A stretch of 64,000 nt of DNA from Methanocalculus taiwanensis (lineage in GTDB: Archaea; Halobacteriota; Methanomicrobia; Methanomicrobiales; Methanocorpusculaceae): contig NZ_VOTZ01000012.1 of the NCBI RefSeq assembly GCF_024372745.1, forward strand, positions 1-64,000, in the 5' to 3' direction. Shown here piece after piece: positions 54,301 through 63,156 of this stretch (the first letter of the stretch is position 1; each line of letters starts with the position of its first letter). A program made the translations under genes and the position numbers. Below the pieces are notes generated by a model, which was not told the DNA's origin, did no database searches, and saw only the letters and a program-made list of their open reading frames with translations.

Positions 54301-54504
54301 ATTCTGAAGTGTGAAAGTGAGCAAAACACCCGGAAGCGGCGTACTCTGGTTATAAACCGCAGCTGTTATTATTGCTGGATCCCCCGATCCCGCAGCCACC
54401 CATTCCCTGTCAGTTGTGAGTACTATTTCATCAGGAATCAAGGCTGCTGCCGGGGTGGTTATGAGCACCAGAAGAAGAATCAGATGCAGGAGCGAGCGGC
54501 GCAT
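51325..54504 (-). CDS. Large secreted protein with Ig-like domains and a VWA domain
   Basis: A 1059-aa exported protein. Signal peptide at 1-21, then several Ig-like domains of the invasin/Big type up to about residue 490 (for example GEATVGSIVPISLSLRDAYG, and a later GNPVPGEDVSFSIRV). A von Willebrand factor A domain follows with the complete metal site start DTSGSM (about 514), GATIMRRG and LMGDGDW, and a long Tyr/Ser-rich insertion (about 640-730). Two further beta domains lie C-terminally. No C-terminal anchor is apparent. Likely a surface adhesion or matrix protein. Confidence 0.82.
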   Translation of the reverse strand: MRRSLLHLILLLVLITTPAAALIPDEIVLTTDREWVAAGSGDPAIITAAVYNQSTPLPGVLLTFTLQNPETGSLSNPSSETDGEGSGSVRFLPNTVSGDATIRVQAWYTAEEGMQSIEALFIQRIDHGEPAAIDHIAYPGEATVGSIVPISLSLRDAYGNIVDDQKEVSLSLSPEYITLTVTSAGGGAFFNLDGGSGTTLSIPVGDDGFVNASLHLDTLPAEHVILIDPSPSAIPSRWITINAIADAIPHSVMRDPSDLRLYAPADGASRINLFYTFYDEYGNRAGNRQILFSVTSPSGTSTQQYSTSALGEIQISYGPVITVGEVIISCTAVDNEAVSDSVTLEFYHTDPVAMLLTANPQMIPSADVDPDITADIRAKVIDARGNPVPGEDVSFSIRVIDTGDYIITSNATLDATEAVTNENGFAIVRFSPCAFTTDRDDPGYSQNATGTAIIGAEWAGQEKTVLVTWKNYPFLSISTMVEPETVAVNETINVTVTIVGDGWALQPDPVDVVLVIDTSGSMTGTDVSPNRMAAARNAAKDFVSQMDLESGRDRVAVASFSSAVTIHQPLTDDPATVNAAIDGLTANGATIMRRGYYEGIRHLKEEGRPGAVKAVILMGDGDWNLHGSPLATGVGFPDTDPEKTVYDRSYETTYGIARSAYPWSGSSYSFSPGECQVRSTRYSTTLYSEGYEWYSALPDSKGTLDAERWWYRRYPINDWRFGSVSLDSQDTNQNMSVYAMSGSPEEQVRVYTIGFAQILNSNVVRDITLLSEATGGSYVWAGDEEELTAVYTQIAGELITEAGVNTTLQLSHDNILINMTVWGGGELFDYVPMTRLSHYNQGGDDIVWIEGYPKSIDQTDDWIGINPPPYTLTFDIGTIHLHDVWKAEYQLRLIKDGTFELFGPLASVTFEGDTLTLPTTLISVIPPIEVIGLDRYLLEVNNLRSTAPSPVTDILPISWELTYGGSGIATQQVRYTVVDPMIYDRFGINGPYEWKMAGAVYSTPGPHESQTMDYLIDLFGLSGICLVKVEASAPGSPESRDEIAVPIGMQSDQAYILIE

Positions 54505-54587
54505 ACCATAGAATCATTCATTCTCTTATTTAATTGCTCGTGTTGGAAAAAAAAGGAGAGAGTCGAGCATTATCGCATTTGAAAGCC

Positions 54588-55967
54588 TTACCAGTCTTTA
54601 AAACGCGTCCTGGAGGTTCCTTTCCGCCCCCGTTTTTTGAAGAGATAGATGCCACCCCCGAGAATAAGAACAGCAAGTATAACCCCACCAACGAGGAATA
54701 GGTTGAACTGAGGTTTGAGGGTGATGGTAACCGAGTCCTGCTGTCCATCTGTTGGCACACCATGATTCACAACCCCCTCATGATATCCGTCTCGTGAAGC
54801 TGTCAGAGTATACTCAGAGCCGGGAGTAAGTGTCATGCTGAGGATCCCCGATGCATCTGTTGTTCCTTTGTAAACGCCATCTACAGAGATCGAGGCCCCG
54901 GAGATTACTGAATACGATTCATCCTGAACCAGCACTCTGACCAAAACCGAAGAATATGCAAGATTTGCGATAAAATCTATTGATTCCTCTGAAATTGTAA
55001 TTTCCTGGCTATAGGGTTCAAATCCGGCTTTTCTGATCTCCAGAAGATATGTTCCGGCAGTCAGCCTGTCGAGTGATGCACGACCGTAATTATCTGTTTT
55101 GCGGAGGAGCATTCCATTTAAATAAACATCTGCACCATCTACAATCTTCTTTGCAGGGTCAAAAACAGATATAAAAGGAGTATAGTATGCTTTTGAGAGA
55201 GAGATCGAGAGAACCTGCTGGTCGCCGGTGATATATTGCCGCATTGAATAATCTTCATATTCCGGTTTCTTTACTGAGATGAGATACTCATATCCCTTCC
55301 GGAGATTGTACGAAAAGATACCATCATCCCGTGTTGTTCCTCGAAGAACACCATCAACCATGATCTCGGCTCCCTGAACCGGTGATCCGGTTTCCTCATC
55401 AGTTATACGAAACGCAAACCGATCGCCCCGTTCCATTACAACCGATATTTCACGGGATGTTCCAGAAAGCTGCACAGACGTCTCAGCATCCCGATAATCA
55501 AGAGCAGTTATAAATACCTGATATGCCTGGCCGTCACTGAGAGTGAAGATCGCTTTTCCATTCGATCCGGTCTGTTCAGTCTTTTCAAGGGATGGGCCGA
55601 CCACTCTTACTATCGCAGATCTGAGAGGTGCGACATTCTCATCATAGACAAGCACTGTCAGGACCATTGAATTGCGGGATAGGACTACAGTCCGGCTCGT
55701 TTCAGCTTTCTGGATTGTTAAAGTACGGCTCTCATATCCGGTTTTTGAGACCCGGAGATTATAGTTTTCAGCACCCGGATGAGTATAGGAGAGCCAGCCG
55801 TCAGAGTTGGTTACACCGATATAACTTTCACCAACATAGATAGCGGCATCTGACATCCGGGATCCTTCGGTATCCTCAACATAGATGTTGAGTGTGACCA
55901 CCGCCTGCACCGTTAATGCCAGAGCCAGAAGCAGGATGAACGCGACAACAATCCGAATAGAACGCAT
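54588..55967 (-). CDS. Membrane-anchored surface protein with PEGA-type repeats
   Basis: A 459-aa protein with a signal peptide (about 1-22), five or so beta repeats of the PEGA/carboxypeptidase-regulatory kind, and a C-terminal membrane segment (about 425-447) followed by KKRGRKG. Repeats share strings such as VGESYIGVTNSDGWLSYTHP, VDGVLRGTTRDDGIFSYNL, LNGMLLRKTDNYGRASLD and VDGVYKGTTDASGILSMTL. ATG 55967 is preferred to the upstream start because it leaves a proper signal peptide. Probably displayed on the cell surface. Same strand as the VWA protein, 83 bp upstream. Confidence 0.8.
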   Translation of the reverse strand: MRSIRIVVAFILLLALALTVQAVVTLNIYVEDTEGSRMSDAAIYVGESYIGVTNSDGWLSYTHPGAENYNLRVSKTGYESRTLTIQKAETSRTVVLSRNSMVLTVLVYDENVAPLRSAIVRVVGPSLEKTEQTGSNGKAIFTLSDGQAYQVFITALDYRDAETSVQLSGTSREISVVMERGDRFAFRITDEETGSPVQGAEIMVDGVLRGTTRDDGIFSYNLRKGYEYLISVKKPEYEDYSMRQYITGDQQVLSISLSKAYYTPFISVFDPAKKIVDGADVYLNGMLLRKTDNYGRASLDRLTAGTYLLEIRKAGFEPYSQEITISEESIDFIANLAYSSVLVRVLVQDESYSVISGASISVDGVYKGTTDASGILSMTLTPGSEYTLTASRDGYHEGVVNHGVPTDGQQDSVTITLKPQFNLFLVGGVILAVLILGGGIYLFKKRGRKGTSRTRFKDW

Positions 55968-55995
55968 ATACAATTTACTATTGCTTTCTAACCTA

Positions 55996-57534
55996 TTAGT
56001 GCATTGGTGAGCGCCAGCGGTTCCCCGGCACCCGGTCAATCAACATCCCTTCAACAGCTATCGGCATAAGGCGGCGGCCCTCCTCAAGTGCCTTCTGGAG
56101 CCGCCAGCTGCGATCAGCATAGATGGTAAAGATCGGCTCTCCTTTCTTCACGTGCTGGCCCTGTTTTTTATGGAACGAAAGCCCGGCGCCATGATCATGC
56201 GGGGCGCCCGCAGCGCGCGCAATGGTGATCAGCGCCCGGTTATTCATCTCAACAACATAGCCGGTTTCAGGGGCATTGACGGTGAAAGAGTGATTACCAG
56301 GCGGGAGATCCTCTGGTTTCACCCCGGGATCGCCACCCTGGATCTCGATTATCTTCTGCATCATCAGGTCGGCTTTCCCTGATGAGAGGAGGGAAAGCGC
56401 CGCCTCGGTTCCAGCACCTGCCTGAACTTTTCCTGCCATCTCAAGAGCTATCCCTGCAATTGCAGCACTCTTCTGGATGAGCGAGTCGGGGGCAGTGCCG
56501 CCTTTTAAGATGGTAAGGGCTTCTGCTACTTCCAGGTTGACACCGAGTGACCGCCCAATCGGGGTTTCACCATAGGTGAGGGCGCACTCAACCTTCATTC
56601 CGAGCCGATCTCCAAGCTCCATGAAGTCGCGGGCAAGTTTCCGACCATCTTCAATAGAGGTGACCTTTGCGTCTCTTCCGACCGGGATATCGATGACCAC
56701 AAGATCAGCACCAACAGCAAATTTCTTTGCCATCACCGATGCAAGCATCTGGCCATGGGGATCGATCTTGAGCGGGTATTCATAGAGGATTATCTTATCA
56801 TCTGCGGGGGCGATGTTTGTAGCACCTCCCCATACAATAGCGCCACCGGCTTTCTCTGTCATCGTCTGAAGCTCGGAGGCGGTGAAGGCAACCGGAGCAA
56901 GTGCCTCCATCAGATCGGCTGTGCCACCTGCACCGGTGATCGCCCTGGAACTGGTCTTTGGGCATTTCAGACCCGCTGCCATGATAATAGGGACAACGAG
57001 TAGGGTGATCTTGTTTCCAGGGACGCCACCGATGGAATGCTTGTCGACGATCGGGTGTGAAGCAAACGAGAGCTGTTCACCGGTTGATACCGTTGAGCGG
57101 GTGAGGTATTCGATCTCATCCATATCAAGGCCATTGATGTAGGTGCCAACAATATATGCACTGATCTCGCCGGGGGAGAGGGTATTATCGACTATCTCAC
57201 GGACGATAGACTGTGTCTCTTCCATCGAGAGTTTACCGCCATCCATCTTCTTCTTAATGAAGTCGATTGAGGCGGGACGGCCGACTGCCCTAACCTCGAT
57301 TGCTTCACCGCCATCAAGCTGCAGCTTCCGGTTCGTCACCTGGTACACACCTGCGGTTCCCTGGGGGAGCATGGTTGCAGTCGTTGTTACAAAAGCCTGT
57401 GCAGCAGCCTTCTTCTCTTCATTCACCACCTCGACACGATCCCCGTCCAGGACGCCGATTGTACGGGCATCGTCCCGGTTCAGGAGGAGGCCACGGTATT
57501 CGATATCAATCACTTTTCCAGAGAGACGAACCAT
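55996..57534 (-). CDS. deoA: AMP phosphorylase (thymidine phosphorylase family)
   Basis: A 512-aa member of the archaeal AMP phosphorylase family. The enzyme splits AMP with phosphate to ribose 1,5-bisphosphate and adenine, feeding the archaeal AMP pathway. An N-terminal domain of about 85 residues absent from bacterial thymidine phosphorylases precedes the catalytic part. Strings: [36 protein letters not shown] and [20 protein letters not shown]. Full length. Divergent from the small genes that follow. Confidence 0.93.
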   Translation of the reverse strand: MVRLSGKVIDIEYRGLLLNRDDARTIGVLDGDRVEVVNEEKKAAAQAFVTTTATMLPQGTAGVYQVTNRKLQLDGGEAIEVRAVGRPASIDFIKKKMDGGKLSMEETQSIVREIVDNTLSPGEISAYIVGTYINGLDMDEIEYLTRSTVSTGEQLSFASHPIVDKHSIGGVPGNKITLLVVPIIMAAGLKCPKTSSRAITGAGGTADLMEALAPVAFTASELQTMTEKAGGAIVWGGATNIAPADDKIILYEYPLKIDPHGQMLASVMAKKFAVGADLVVIDIPVGRDAKVTSIEDGRKLARDFMELGDRLGMKVECALTYGETPIGRSLGVNLEVAEALTILKGGTAPDSLIQKSAAIAGIALEMAGKVQAGAGTEAALSLLSSGKADLMMQKIIEIQGGDPGVKPEDLPPGNHSFTVNAPETGYVVEMNNRALITIARAAGAPHDHGAGLSFHKKQGQHVKKGEPIFTIYADRSWRLQKALEEGRRLMPIAVEGMLIDRVPGNRWRSPMH

Positions 57535-57599
57535 TGCATCACACTACCTTTTGGAATCATTCCGGTGGTATCCGGTATATGATAAGAGGATCTGGTTGG

Positions 57600-57720
57600 C
57601 GTGAGGGATAAGGGTTGCCGGAAGGGAGGGGTGTTTTTGGATTTGGGGGGAGGGAGATTGGCAGGGGGAATGTTGAGGATAGAGGAGGAGAAAGATTGGA
57701 AAAGGGAGCGGTGAGGGAAT
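57600..57720 (+). other. G-rich, purine-dominated tract
   Basis: About 120 bp of strongly purine-rich plus strand upstream of deoA, with several G runs. GGG at 57605-57607, 57612-57614, 57624-57626 and 57628-57631 fits the simple G-quadruplex rule, and a second cluster lies at 57645-57654. No reading frame here is credible. Confidence 0.5.
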
Positions 57721-57790
57721 AATCCGATATTGCCATAATGCCTTTATAGTGCTGGATGCAATGCTTCAATCAGGAGAGTTGGATTGTTTT

Positions 57791-57988
57791 ATGCCAGAGA
57801 CACATCTTCGCTATACAGTACTCATGGAAAAGAATGAAGACGGAGGATATACCGTAACAGTACCCCTTCTTCCAGGATGTATCAGTGAAGGATCAACCTG
57901 GGAAGAGGCACTACGCCATATTGAGGAGGCAATTGCCGGGTATATTGACGTTGCTGGAAAGCTTAGCAGGCAGATTCCTGTGGAATAG
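57791..57988 (+). CDS. HicB-like antitoxin
   Basis: A 65-aa protein of the HicB-like fold: YTVLMEKNEDGGYTVTVPLL, then PGCISEGSTWEEALRHIEEA. HicB proteins neutralise HicA mRNA-cleaving toxins. No hicA is seen on either side, so this is a solitary member. ATG 57791 is the first start giving a typical N-terminus; AGGAGAG lies about 15 bases upstream. Confidence 0.75.
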   Translation: MPETHLRYTVLMEKNEDGGYTVTVPLLPGCISEGSTWEEALRHIEEAIAGYIDVAGKLSRQIPVE

Positions 57989-58013
57989 CCCGCATATTAG
58001 ATGGCAACAAAAA

Positions 58014-58196
58014 CTACAACAGCTCCACACGTTCTTCTCTCTCCTGAATCCTTCTGATATCATCAAGAAGACGCCGTTTCTTTTCGTGCTCGATCAATTC
58101 TTCAATAGCCCCCGAAAGCGTCATTCCCGGTTTACGCAGATGAAGGAGATCTTTTACGATGTCCTCCCTGAGAAAAACCTGTCTTGGAGCCTTCAT
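58014..58196 (-). CDS. Small antitoxin-like protein
   Basis: A 60-aa charged protein: VFLREDIVKDLLHLRKPGMT followed by LSGAIEELIEHEKKRRLLDD. The pattern resembles short VapB-type or related archaeal antitoxins. No toxin gene follows. Convergent with the HicB-like gene, 25 bp apart. Confidence 0.55.
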   Translation of the reverse strand: MKAPRQVFLREDIVKDLLHLRKPGMTLSGAIEELIEHEKKRRLLDDIRRIQEREERVELL

Positions 58197-58350
58197 GAGA
58201 ATACAGGAATATGGTTTTCAATCATGGATAGTGATTCCGGTAGGAGAATAACCTGCCTGAAAGTAATCCCTCAAGGACAGACTCATTGAAGATTGCTGAA
58301 ATGCGTTTTAACAAGAAAAGAGCTTATTGCTCACCTATTTTGTAATGGCA

Positions 58351-58366
58351 AAGAAAAAGAAAAATT
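58351..58366 (-). terminator. T-rich terminator behind the S-layer gene
   Basis: On the minus strand TAATTTTTCTTTTTCTT, about 15 nt past the S-layer stop codon, as expected of an archaeal oligo-T terminator. Confidence 0.5.
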
Positions 58367-58380
58367 AGGGTTGGTTAGGT

Positions 58381-60885
58381 TTAGTTCCTGCGAAGAACGA
58401 GGAATGCTACCGCACCAAGGCCTGCAATCGCGACAAGTGCACCAAATCCGGGTGATGCCGGAGTTGCTGGTGGCTGGGTTGCCGGTGGCTGGGTTGCCGG
58501 TGGCTGGGTTGCCGGTGGCTGGGTTGCAGGCGGCTGGGTTACCGGGACACCCTCAAGGACGTTGAAGGTGGCGGTGGTTGATGCATCTGCTTCGATTGAT
58601 TCAACCGTGACGATGTACTCGTCTGGCTTGAATGCAGCTGCATTGACTTCGAATGACCAGATGTTGGCACCTGCGTCACCCTTTACAACCTTTACAGTTG
58701 CGGATGCACCTGAGAATTCGGTTGCGGTGGTCTTCTCGGTTGGCCGGAATTCTGAGGAGGTGACTTCAACGAGGAGATCGTTGTCAACACCAAGGTTTGT
58801 GGTTCCTGTGATTGTGAAGGTCGAACCGACATTCTTGTCGCCGATGGAGTCAATTCTGATCCATGGCTCTTCAACGAGGAAGGTCAGCTTGGTGTAGGTG
58901 TCATCAACATTCGGGTTGTTCAGAAGCTGAATAAGCGCTTCTGCTGCATCAGATCCCTGGAGACGGCCTGGACCGACAACCGGGAAGTAGTCAGTGGATG
59001 CAATACCTGCAGCGGGAACAATTCCGAGCATGGTTGCATAGGTTCTTCCTGCGACTGAGACTGCATCTTCAACAACATCAAAGCGGTTGTTACCCATCGG
59101 GTGCTGCACAACGACGAAATACTGGCCGGATGCCATGTTCGTGGTTGCTGCACCTGTCAGCTCATATTCGAAGCTTGAATCATCTTCAACGGTCTGAGTG
59201 TTGCGTGCATAGAAGTTGCGTCCGAGAACCCAGACTGCAACACCTGGAGAGGGGTTACCTTCTGCATTACCGCGGATGAACATTTTGTCGCCCTTTGCAA
59301 CAGAGGTCTGTGAGGCGCTTGCTGAAACGAAGCCCTTGCGGATAACAACTGAGACGGTTTCGTACTTGTTGTTTGCAAGGTTGTTCTTATCTCTTGAGTC
59401 AGCAACAGCGTAGATTGTGTAGGTGCCGGCATCAAGTGCAAGTCCGGAGGTATCCCACTTGTACTCCCATGTGTCGTCACCCTTTACATTGCGGTTGATG
59501 AAGTTGACACCAGTTCCACCTGCACCATCAATGACTGCAACTGCCGGGTTTGTCAGCTGTGCACCATTGTTGGCGAGGTTTGGACCGGTGATGAAGAGGT
59601 AGACATTGGCGGAGTCGGTGTTTGTACCTGAAAGGACCACTTCTTCGCCGATGTAGTAGCTCCGGTCACCTGAGGCGGTGATTGTCACTGCGCCTTTCTC
59701 GACACGGACCTTTACTTCATCGTAGTCACCGGATGGACCTGGTGCTACATAGCGGTCAGTCCGGATGGTAAAGCTCTGATCTTTGGTGTTCTGTGTGGTT
59801 GAGAAACCAACAGTCCTCTTTCCGGAGGTTGCAGTGTTGACCATTGCATAGAACGGAGAACCAACTGCAAGACCGCCGGGGACATCTGCTCCAACAGTCT
59901 GGGCTGCGGTGAAACTATATGCACCAGCATTACGACCAGCAGATCCTACACCTGCATCAAGACTAACACCCTGCTGACCAGCTTTGATCTGAGGGGTTTC
60001 AGCTGCTGTGAGTGTTGAGGTTCCCTTCACCCAGAGGACATAGTTGGTGCTTGGACGACCCTCGATAGTTACAGCGAAGTCGTTGTTGCGGATAACGGTG
60101 TCCATGTTTGAGGTGATGACAAGATCATCATCTGCAATGGTGATCGAATAGGTCTTTGAAATGGTCTTGCCGACGACATCATAGTTATCGTTCATGCTGT
60201 TTACATTACAGTCGACCTTAAATGTGTAGGTACCACGTGGATAGTTAGCATTGCCAACATCCCAGACACCTGTTGAACCAGCACCACCAGTTACGATGAA
60301 CGGGTTCGAGTTGACGACGTTTGCTGCAACATTTATTAATGCACCAGTGTCATCGACAAGTGATGTATAGACGTTGCCACCCGGTCCTGTGACGCGGACG
60401 CGAATTGTTGCTCCAAGAGTTGCCGGAGCAGTAACCCTCTGGGTAAACGCATCAAGGTTGGTGTCGATCCTGAATCGAAGGACATCGGTTCCTTTGACGA
60501 CAGTGCCGTCATTCTTAACGTTACCACCAACATCGAGGATCTTAACATCGAGTGCCGGGTCAGCAACAATGAATGCAAGAGGCGTACCTGCGACCTGGCG
60601 GTACCATGCACCAGCCTGCATGCTTGGATCTACATAGAAATTCGTTGGGTCCGATACAACAATTGTTGCTGACGGAGCGCCAGTACCTGGGGTAGATCCC
60701 GCGGCATACCAGCCGAGAGTGTCACCGATAACAACGCCGGTAGCAGCAATATTGAGCCCCTGTTCACCACGGAAGACAGTGTCACCAGCTGCTGCGATGA
60801 CATTGTCAGCCGCTGCAGCCGGGAGCACTACAAACATGGCGAGTGCAAGGAACGCAATAAGTGCGATCGTTAATCTCTTAGTCAT
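58381..60885 (-). CDS. S-layer glycoprotein with PGF-CTERM anchor
   Basis: An 834-aa exported protein: signal peptide about 1-25 (MTKRLTIALIAFLALAMFVV), then DNVIAAAGDTVFRGEQGLNI, typical of archaeal S-layer proteins. Several beta domains follow, then a Thr/Pro linker (five TQPPA units, about 783-807) and the C-terminal sorting segment PGFGALVAIAGLGAVAFLVL plus RRN. The tripartite end is the PGF-CTERM signal processed by archaeosortase A. AAGGAGG lies close before the ATG. Probably the main cell-wall protein, or one of several. Confidence 0.9.
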   Translation of the reverse strand: MTKRLTIALIAFLALAMFVVLPAAAADNVIAAAGDTVFRGEQGLNIAATGVVIGDTLGWYAAGSTPGTGAPSATIVVSDPTNFYVDPSMQAGAWYRQVAGTPLAFIVADPALDVKILDVGGNVKNDGTVVKGTDVLRFRIDTNLDAFTQRVTAPATLGATIRVRVTGPGGNVYTSLVDDTGALINVAANVVNSNPFIVTGGAGSTGVWDVGNANYPRGTYTFKVDCNVNSMNDNYDVVGKTISKTYSITIADDDLVITSNMDTVIRNNDFAVTIEGRPSTNYVLWVKGTSTLTAAETPQIKAGQQGVSLDAGVGSAGRNAGAYSFTAAQTVGADVPGGLAVGSPFYAMVNTATSGKRTVGFSTTQNTKDQSFTIRTDRYVAPGPSGDYDEVKVRVEKGAVTITASGDRSYYIGEEVVLSGTNTDSANVYLFITGPNLANNGAQLTNPAVAVIDGAGGTGVNFINRNVKGDDTWEYKWDTSGLALDAGTYTIYAVADSRDKNNLANNKYETVSVVIRKGFVSASASQTSVAKGDKMFIRGNAEGNPSPGVAVWVLGRNFYARNTQTVEDDSSFEYELTGAATTNMASGQYFVVVQHPMGNNRFDVVEDAVSVAGRTYATMLGIVPAAGIASTDYFPVVGPGRLQGSDAAEALIQLLNNPNVDDTYTKLTFLVEEPWIRIDSIGDKNVGSTFTITGTTNLGVDNDLLVEVTSSEFRPTEKTTATEFSGASATVKVVKGDAGANIWSFEVNAAAFKPDEYIVTVESIEADASTTATFNVLEGVPVTQPPATQPPATQPPATQPPATQPPATPASPGFGALVAIAGLGAVAFLVLRRN
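58462..58536 (-). repeat. 15-bp tandem repeats coding TQPPA
   Basis: Five copies of a 15-bp unit (plus-strand GTTGCCGGTGGCTGG with a few changes) inside the S-layer gene; three central copies are identical. They encode the Thr/Pro-rich stalk just before the membrane anchor. Confidence 0.85.
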
Positions 60886-61024
60886 TAATTATTTCCTCCT
60901 TTTGTTCAGTTTGAACAATTCAATTACCTTACATGCACAGAAGAAACCCTTCGACAGTTGCCGAAAACGGTTTCAACGTGCTGTATACTCCGATCAACGG
61001 AATATGCTTCCTTATTAGATGAAG

Positions 61025-61036
61025 ACTTAATATATC
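61025..61036 (-). promoter_or_regulatory. TATA box of the S-layer gene
   Basis: GGATATATTAAG on the minus strand, about 140 nt before the start codon; it predicts a leader of roughly 115-120 nt. Otherwise 60886-61285 (400 bp) holds no gene that I can support. Confidence 0.45.
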
Positions 61037-61285
61037 CTTTGTGGTCGGACAGAGATCTGGAGCACCATGATGAATGTCCGGATAGGAATTACCACGATAA
61101 ATAGGGACATTCCGGGGGCTGGAGAGACCAAGAGCAGGGCAGGTTTTAGACATTGAGATTAATCATTCTACACCGAGAAGCGACTATGGAAGTGGCTGGC
61201 GCAGATCATATCCCAAAGACACCCCGGATTCCACCCCCGTAGCCGGACGTTCGCACTATTACTATCTACCCCCCGCACCATTAGT

Positions 61286-62041
61286 ATGATCATGAAGATC
61301 ATCCGTGCAGCAAGCCTTGGCCGTGCCCACGAACTCATCATCAAACACATCCTTGAGAAAGGAAGAGAGCGGCGAACCGAGAACGGCGAGGAGACGCTTG
61401 AGACTGATGAAATTGCCCTCAGGGTGGAAAATCCTTTAGCGGAGCCGATGGCAAGCTCTCATTCACGATTCAGGAGGGCATTTCTGGACTGTTATGCTGA
61501 TGACCTGATTGCAGGATCAGATTCAGTTTTTGAGTACGACTACCATTCCCGCCTCTTTGACTGGGGTCAGGGGCTCACACTCGGCGGAGCCGATATACAT
61601 GCCGACCAGATCAGGTACATTATAGAGAAGCTCAAGAGCGAACCCGTCAGCCGTCGGGCAGTTGCCGTTACCTGGAACCCCGCAATTGACGAGAGCCTTG
61701 ACGACTGCCCCTGCCTCCAGCTCATCCAGTGTGTTATCCGGAAGGAGGGGGAGGAGGAAGGGGATGCCCGGCTCCTTGATATGAAGGTCATCTTCCGATC
61801 AAACGACATGCTCTCGGCAGCAGGCGCAAATATGTATGCACTGGCACGCCTCCAGCAGCATATTGCAGACGCAGTCGGCGTGCCGGTTGGAGCCTACACC
61901 CATATCTCGCTCGTCCCGCACGTCTACTATCGCCGCGATGTTGCGGACATCCCTCCCTTCTGCGGAGAGGGAACGCTGATCCGGCCGGTGAGAATTGTCT
62001 GTGCCGCCTGCCGTGGATGCCTGAGAGGAGAGGGGATCTAA
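61286..62041 (+). CDS. thyA: Thymidylate synthase, methanogen type
   Basis: A 251-aa protein of the archaeal thymidylate synthase family, which methylates dUMP to dTMP, in methanogens probably with a methanopterin-type cofactor. DDCPCLQLIQCVI (about 138-150) carries the candidate catalytic Cys, and VIFRSNDMLSAAGANMYALA matches the dUMP-binding segment of ThyA. HSRFRRAFLDCYADDL and YDYHSRLFDWG also fit. Shorter than bacterial ThyA. It stands alone, with a few cysteines near the C-terminus (CAACRGC) of unknown role. Confidence 0.88.
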   Translation: MIMKIIRAASLGRAHELIIKHILEKGRERRTENGEETLETDEIALRVENPLAEPMASSHSRFRRAFLDCYADDLIAGSDSVFEYDYHSRLFDWGQGLTLGGADIHADQIRYIIEKLKSEPVSRRAVAVTWNPAIDESLDDCPCLQLIQCVIRKEGEEEGDARLLDMKVIFRSNDMLSAAGANMYALARLQQHIADAVGVPVGAYTHISLVPHVYYRRDVADIPPFCGEGTLIRPVRIVCAACRGCLRGEGI

Positions 62042-62183
62042 CCCTCAATTGTTACGTTTTTTGATCCATTCTGATGCGTGGATACGGGATCTCTGCCAAT
62101 AAACACCTCCACGAAGACGCAAAACGTCCTCGTGATTTCCGTCAGGTTCATTAATCATCAGGAATCACATATTATGGCACATT

Positions 62184-62256
62184 AGTCCGGTAGTGTAGCG
62201 GTCAATCATGGGGGACTCTGGATCCCCCGACAGCAGTTCGAATCTGCTCCGGACTA
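62184..62256 (+). tRNA. tRNA-Gln (anticodon CTG)
   Basis: Acceptor stem AGTCCGG/CCGGACT, anticodon stem GGGGA/TCCCC with loop CTCTGGA (anticodon CTG), and T arm AGCAG-TTCGAAT-CTGCT. Discriminator base A; no CCA and no intron. In methanogens glutaminyl-tRNA is usually made by amidation of Glu-tRNA(Gln). Confidence 0.95.
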
Positions 62257-62504
62257 CTTTTTCTATTTTAAAACCCTTAAATTAAATATAACCGCAGATT
62301 AGCGCTTTTCTATAGTTTTTACAGGGCATTTTAGAATCATAGCGGATGCCACTTTGTACTTCAATAAACCACATATGAGTTTATACAAAAGTCTAAGAGG
62401 AGAAATGAATTGCTGAGTGTACGCTTTGTGAGCAGATACAATTGAGCAAGGAGAATGAGAAAAGGAGGGAGCAGATGTGAAGGTCCGGGTTTAGAGCAGA
62501 TTAG

Positions 62505-62933
62505 CTATTCCTTCTTTCGAAGATACTGTGTCAGAACATCTGCCTCAAAAGAGCTGCGTTCATCCTCATCACGGGCAAAAACAATCCGCCCACTCTGTAA
62601 CACCTCATAGAGGAAACGAACGGGAGCACCATTCAAAATACGAAGATCAACCTCACACCGCGGAGCAATACTTTGTTCCATAACAGAGGCAATTCGCATA
62701 CCATATTTGAAGTAGTCATAGGGCTTCCTCTCCCCGGCCACAAGGATCCCAATATCAATATCATTAAATTGATTGCTTTTCAAAAAAGAGCCGAAAATAT
62801 ACACTAAAGCGACATCAGCAGTGATTTCAGACTCGGACGCGAAAACACGAGCGATCTCACCGATAATCCGTTCCCTCGCCCGCTCATCCAGATCATGTTT
62901 AACAGAATTAACATGGGAGGATAGTGATGCCAT
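62505..62933 (-). CDS. MNT-type nucleotidyltransferase
   Basis: A 142-aa protein with the minimal nucleotidyltransferase motif GS-x8-D-x-D (GSFLKSNQFNDIDIGIL, about 49-65) and a third acidic residue in CEVDLRIL. Such proteins often act as the antitoxin partner of a HEPN ribonuclease and AMPylate it. No HEPN gene is next to it here. The stretch 62257-62504 upstream on the map is empty apart from tRNA 3' flank. Confidence 0.75.
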   Translation of the reverse strand: MASLSSHVNSVKHDLDERARERIIGEIARVFASESEITADVALVYIFGSFLKSNQFNDIDIGILVAGERKPYDYFKYGMRIASVMEQSIAPRCEVDLRILNGAPVRFLYEVLQSGRIVFARDEDERSSFEADVLTQYLRKKE

Positions 62934-63018
62934 AAGCAGAACTCCTTGAAGATACTATTATCAGAAGGCACATATTAATATAAGCCAGAAAATATCGAAA
63001 ACTGCCCCTCGATTCAAT

Positions 63019-63156
63019 TTATTTAAGCCCCAGATCCCGCTTCAGTTCTTCATGGGTGACGAACTCACCCCGTTCAACCTCTTCCAGAGCTTCCCGGATC
63101 TCGGCAATATCCTCATCAGTGAGAGGTTCATTGGTCAGCGATGAGCCATAATAGAA
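63019..63156 (-). pseudogene. Start-less antitoxin-like fragment
   Basis: Reads in frame right after the TAG stop of the next gene: 45 codons including PLTDEDIAEIREALEEVERG and EFVTHEELKRDLGLK, which resembles short RelB/ParD-like antitoxins. No ATG, GTG or TTG lies in frame between the TAG and this sequence, so it cannot be translated alone by the normal rule. Probably the remnant of a small antitoxin, or the second half of a protein broken by the TAG. Confidence 0.5.

Noticed and set aside
57557-57769. 70-aa Pro/Ser-rich minus-strand protein
   Set aside because: Its composition simply reflects the pyrimidine-rich strand opposite the G-rich tract; no start signal or homology.
62505-62933. 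MNT/HEPN toxin-antitoxin pair
   Set aside because: The nucleotidyltransferase is clear, but neither flank contains a HEPN-domain reading frame.
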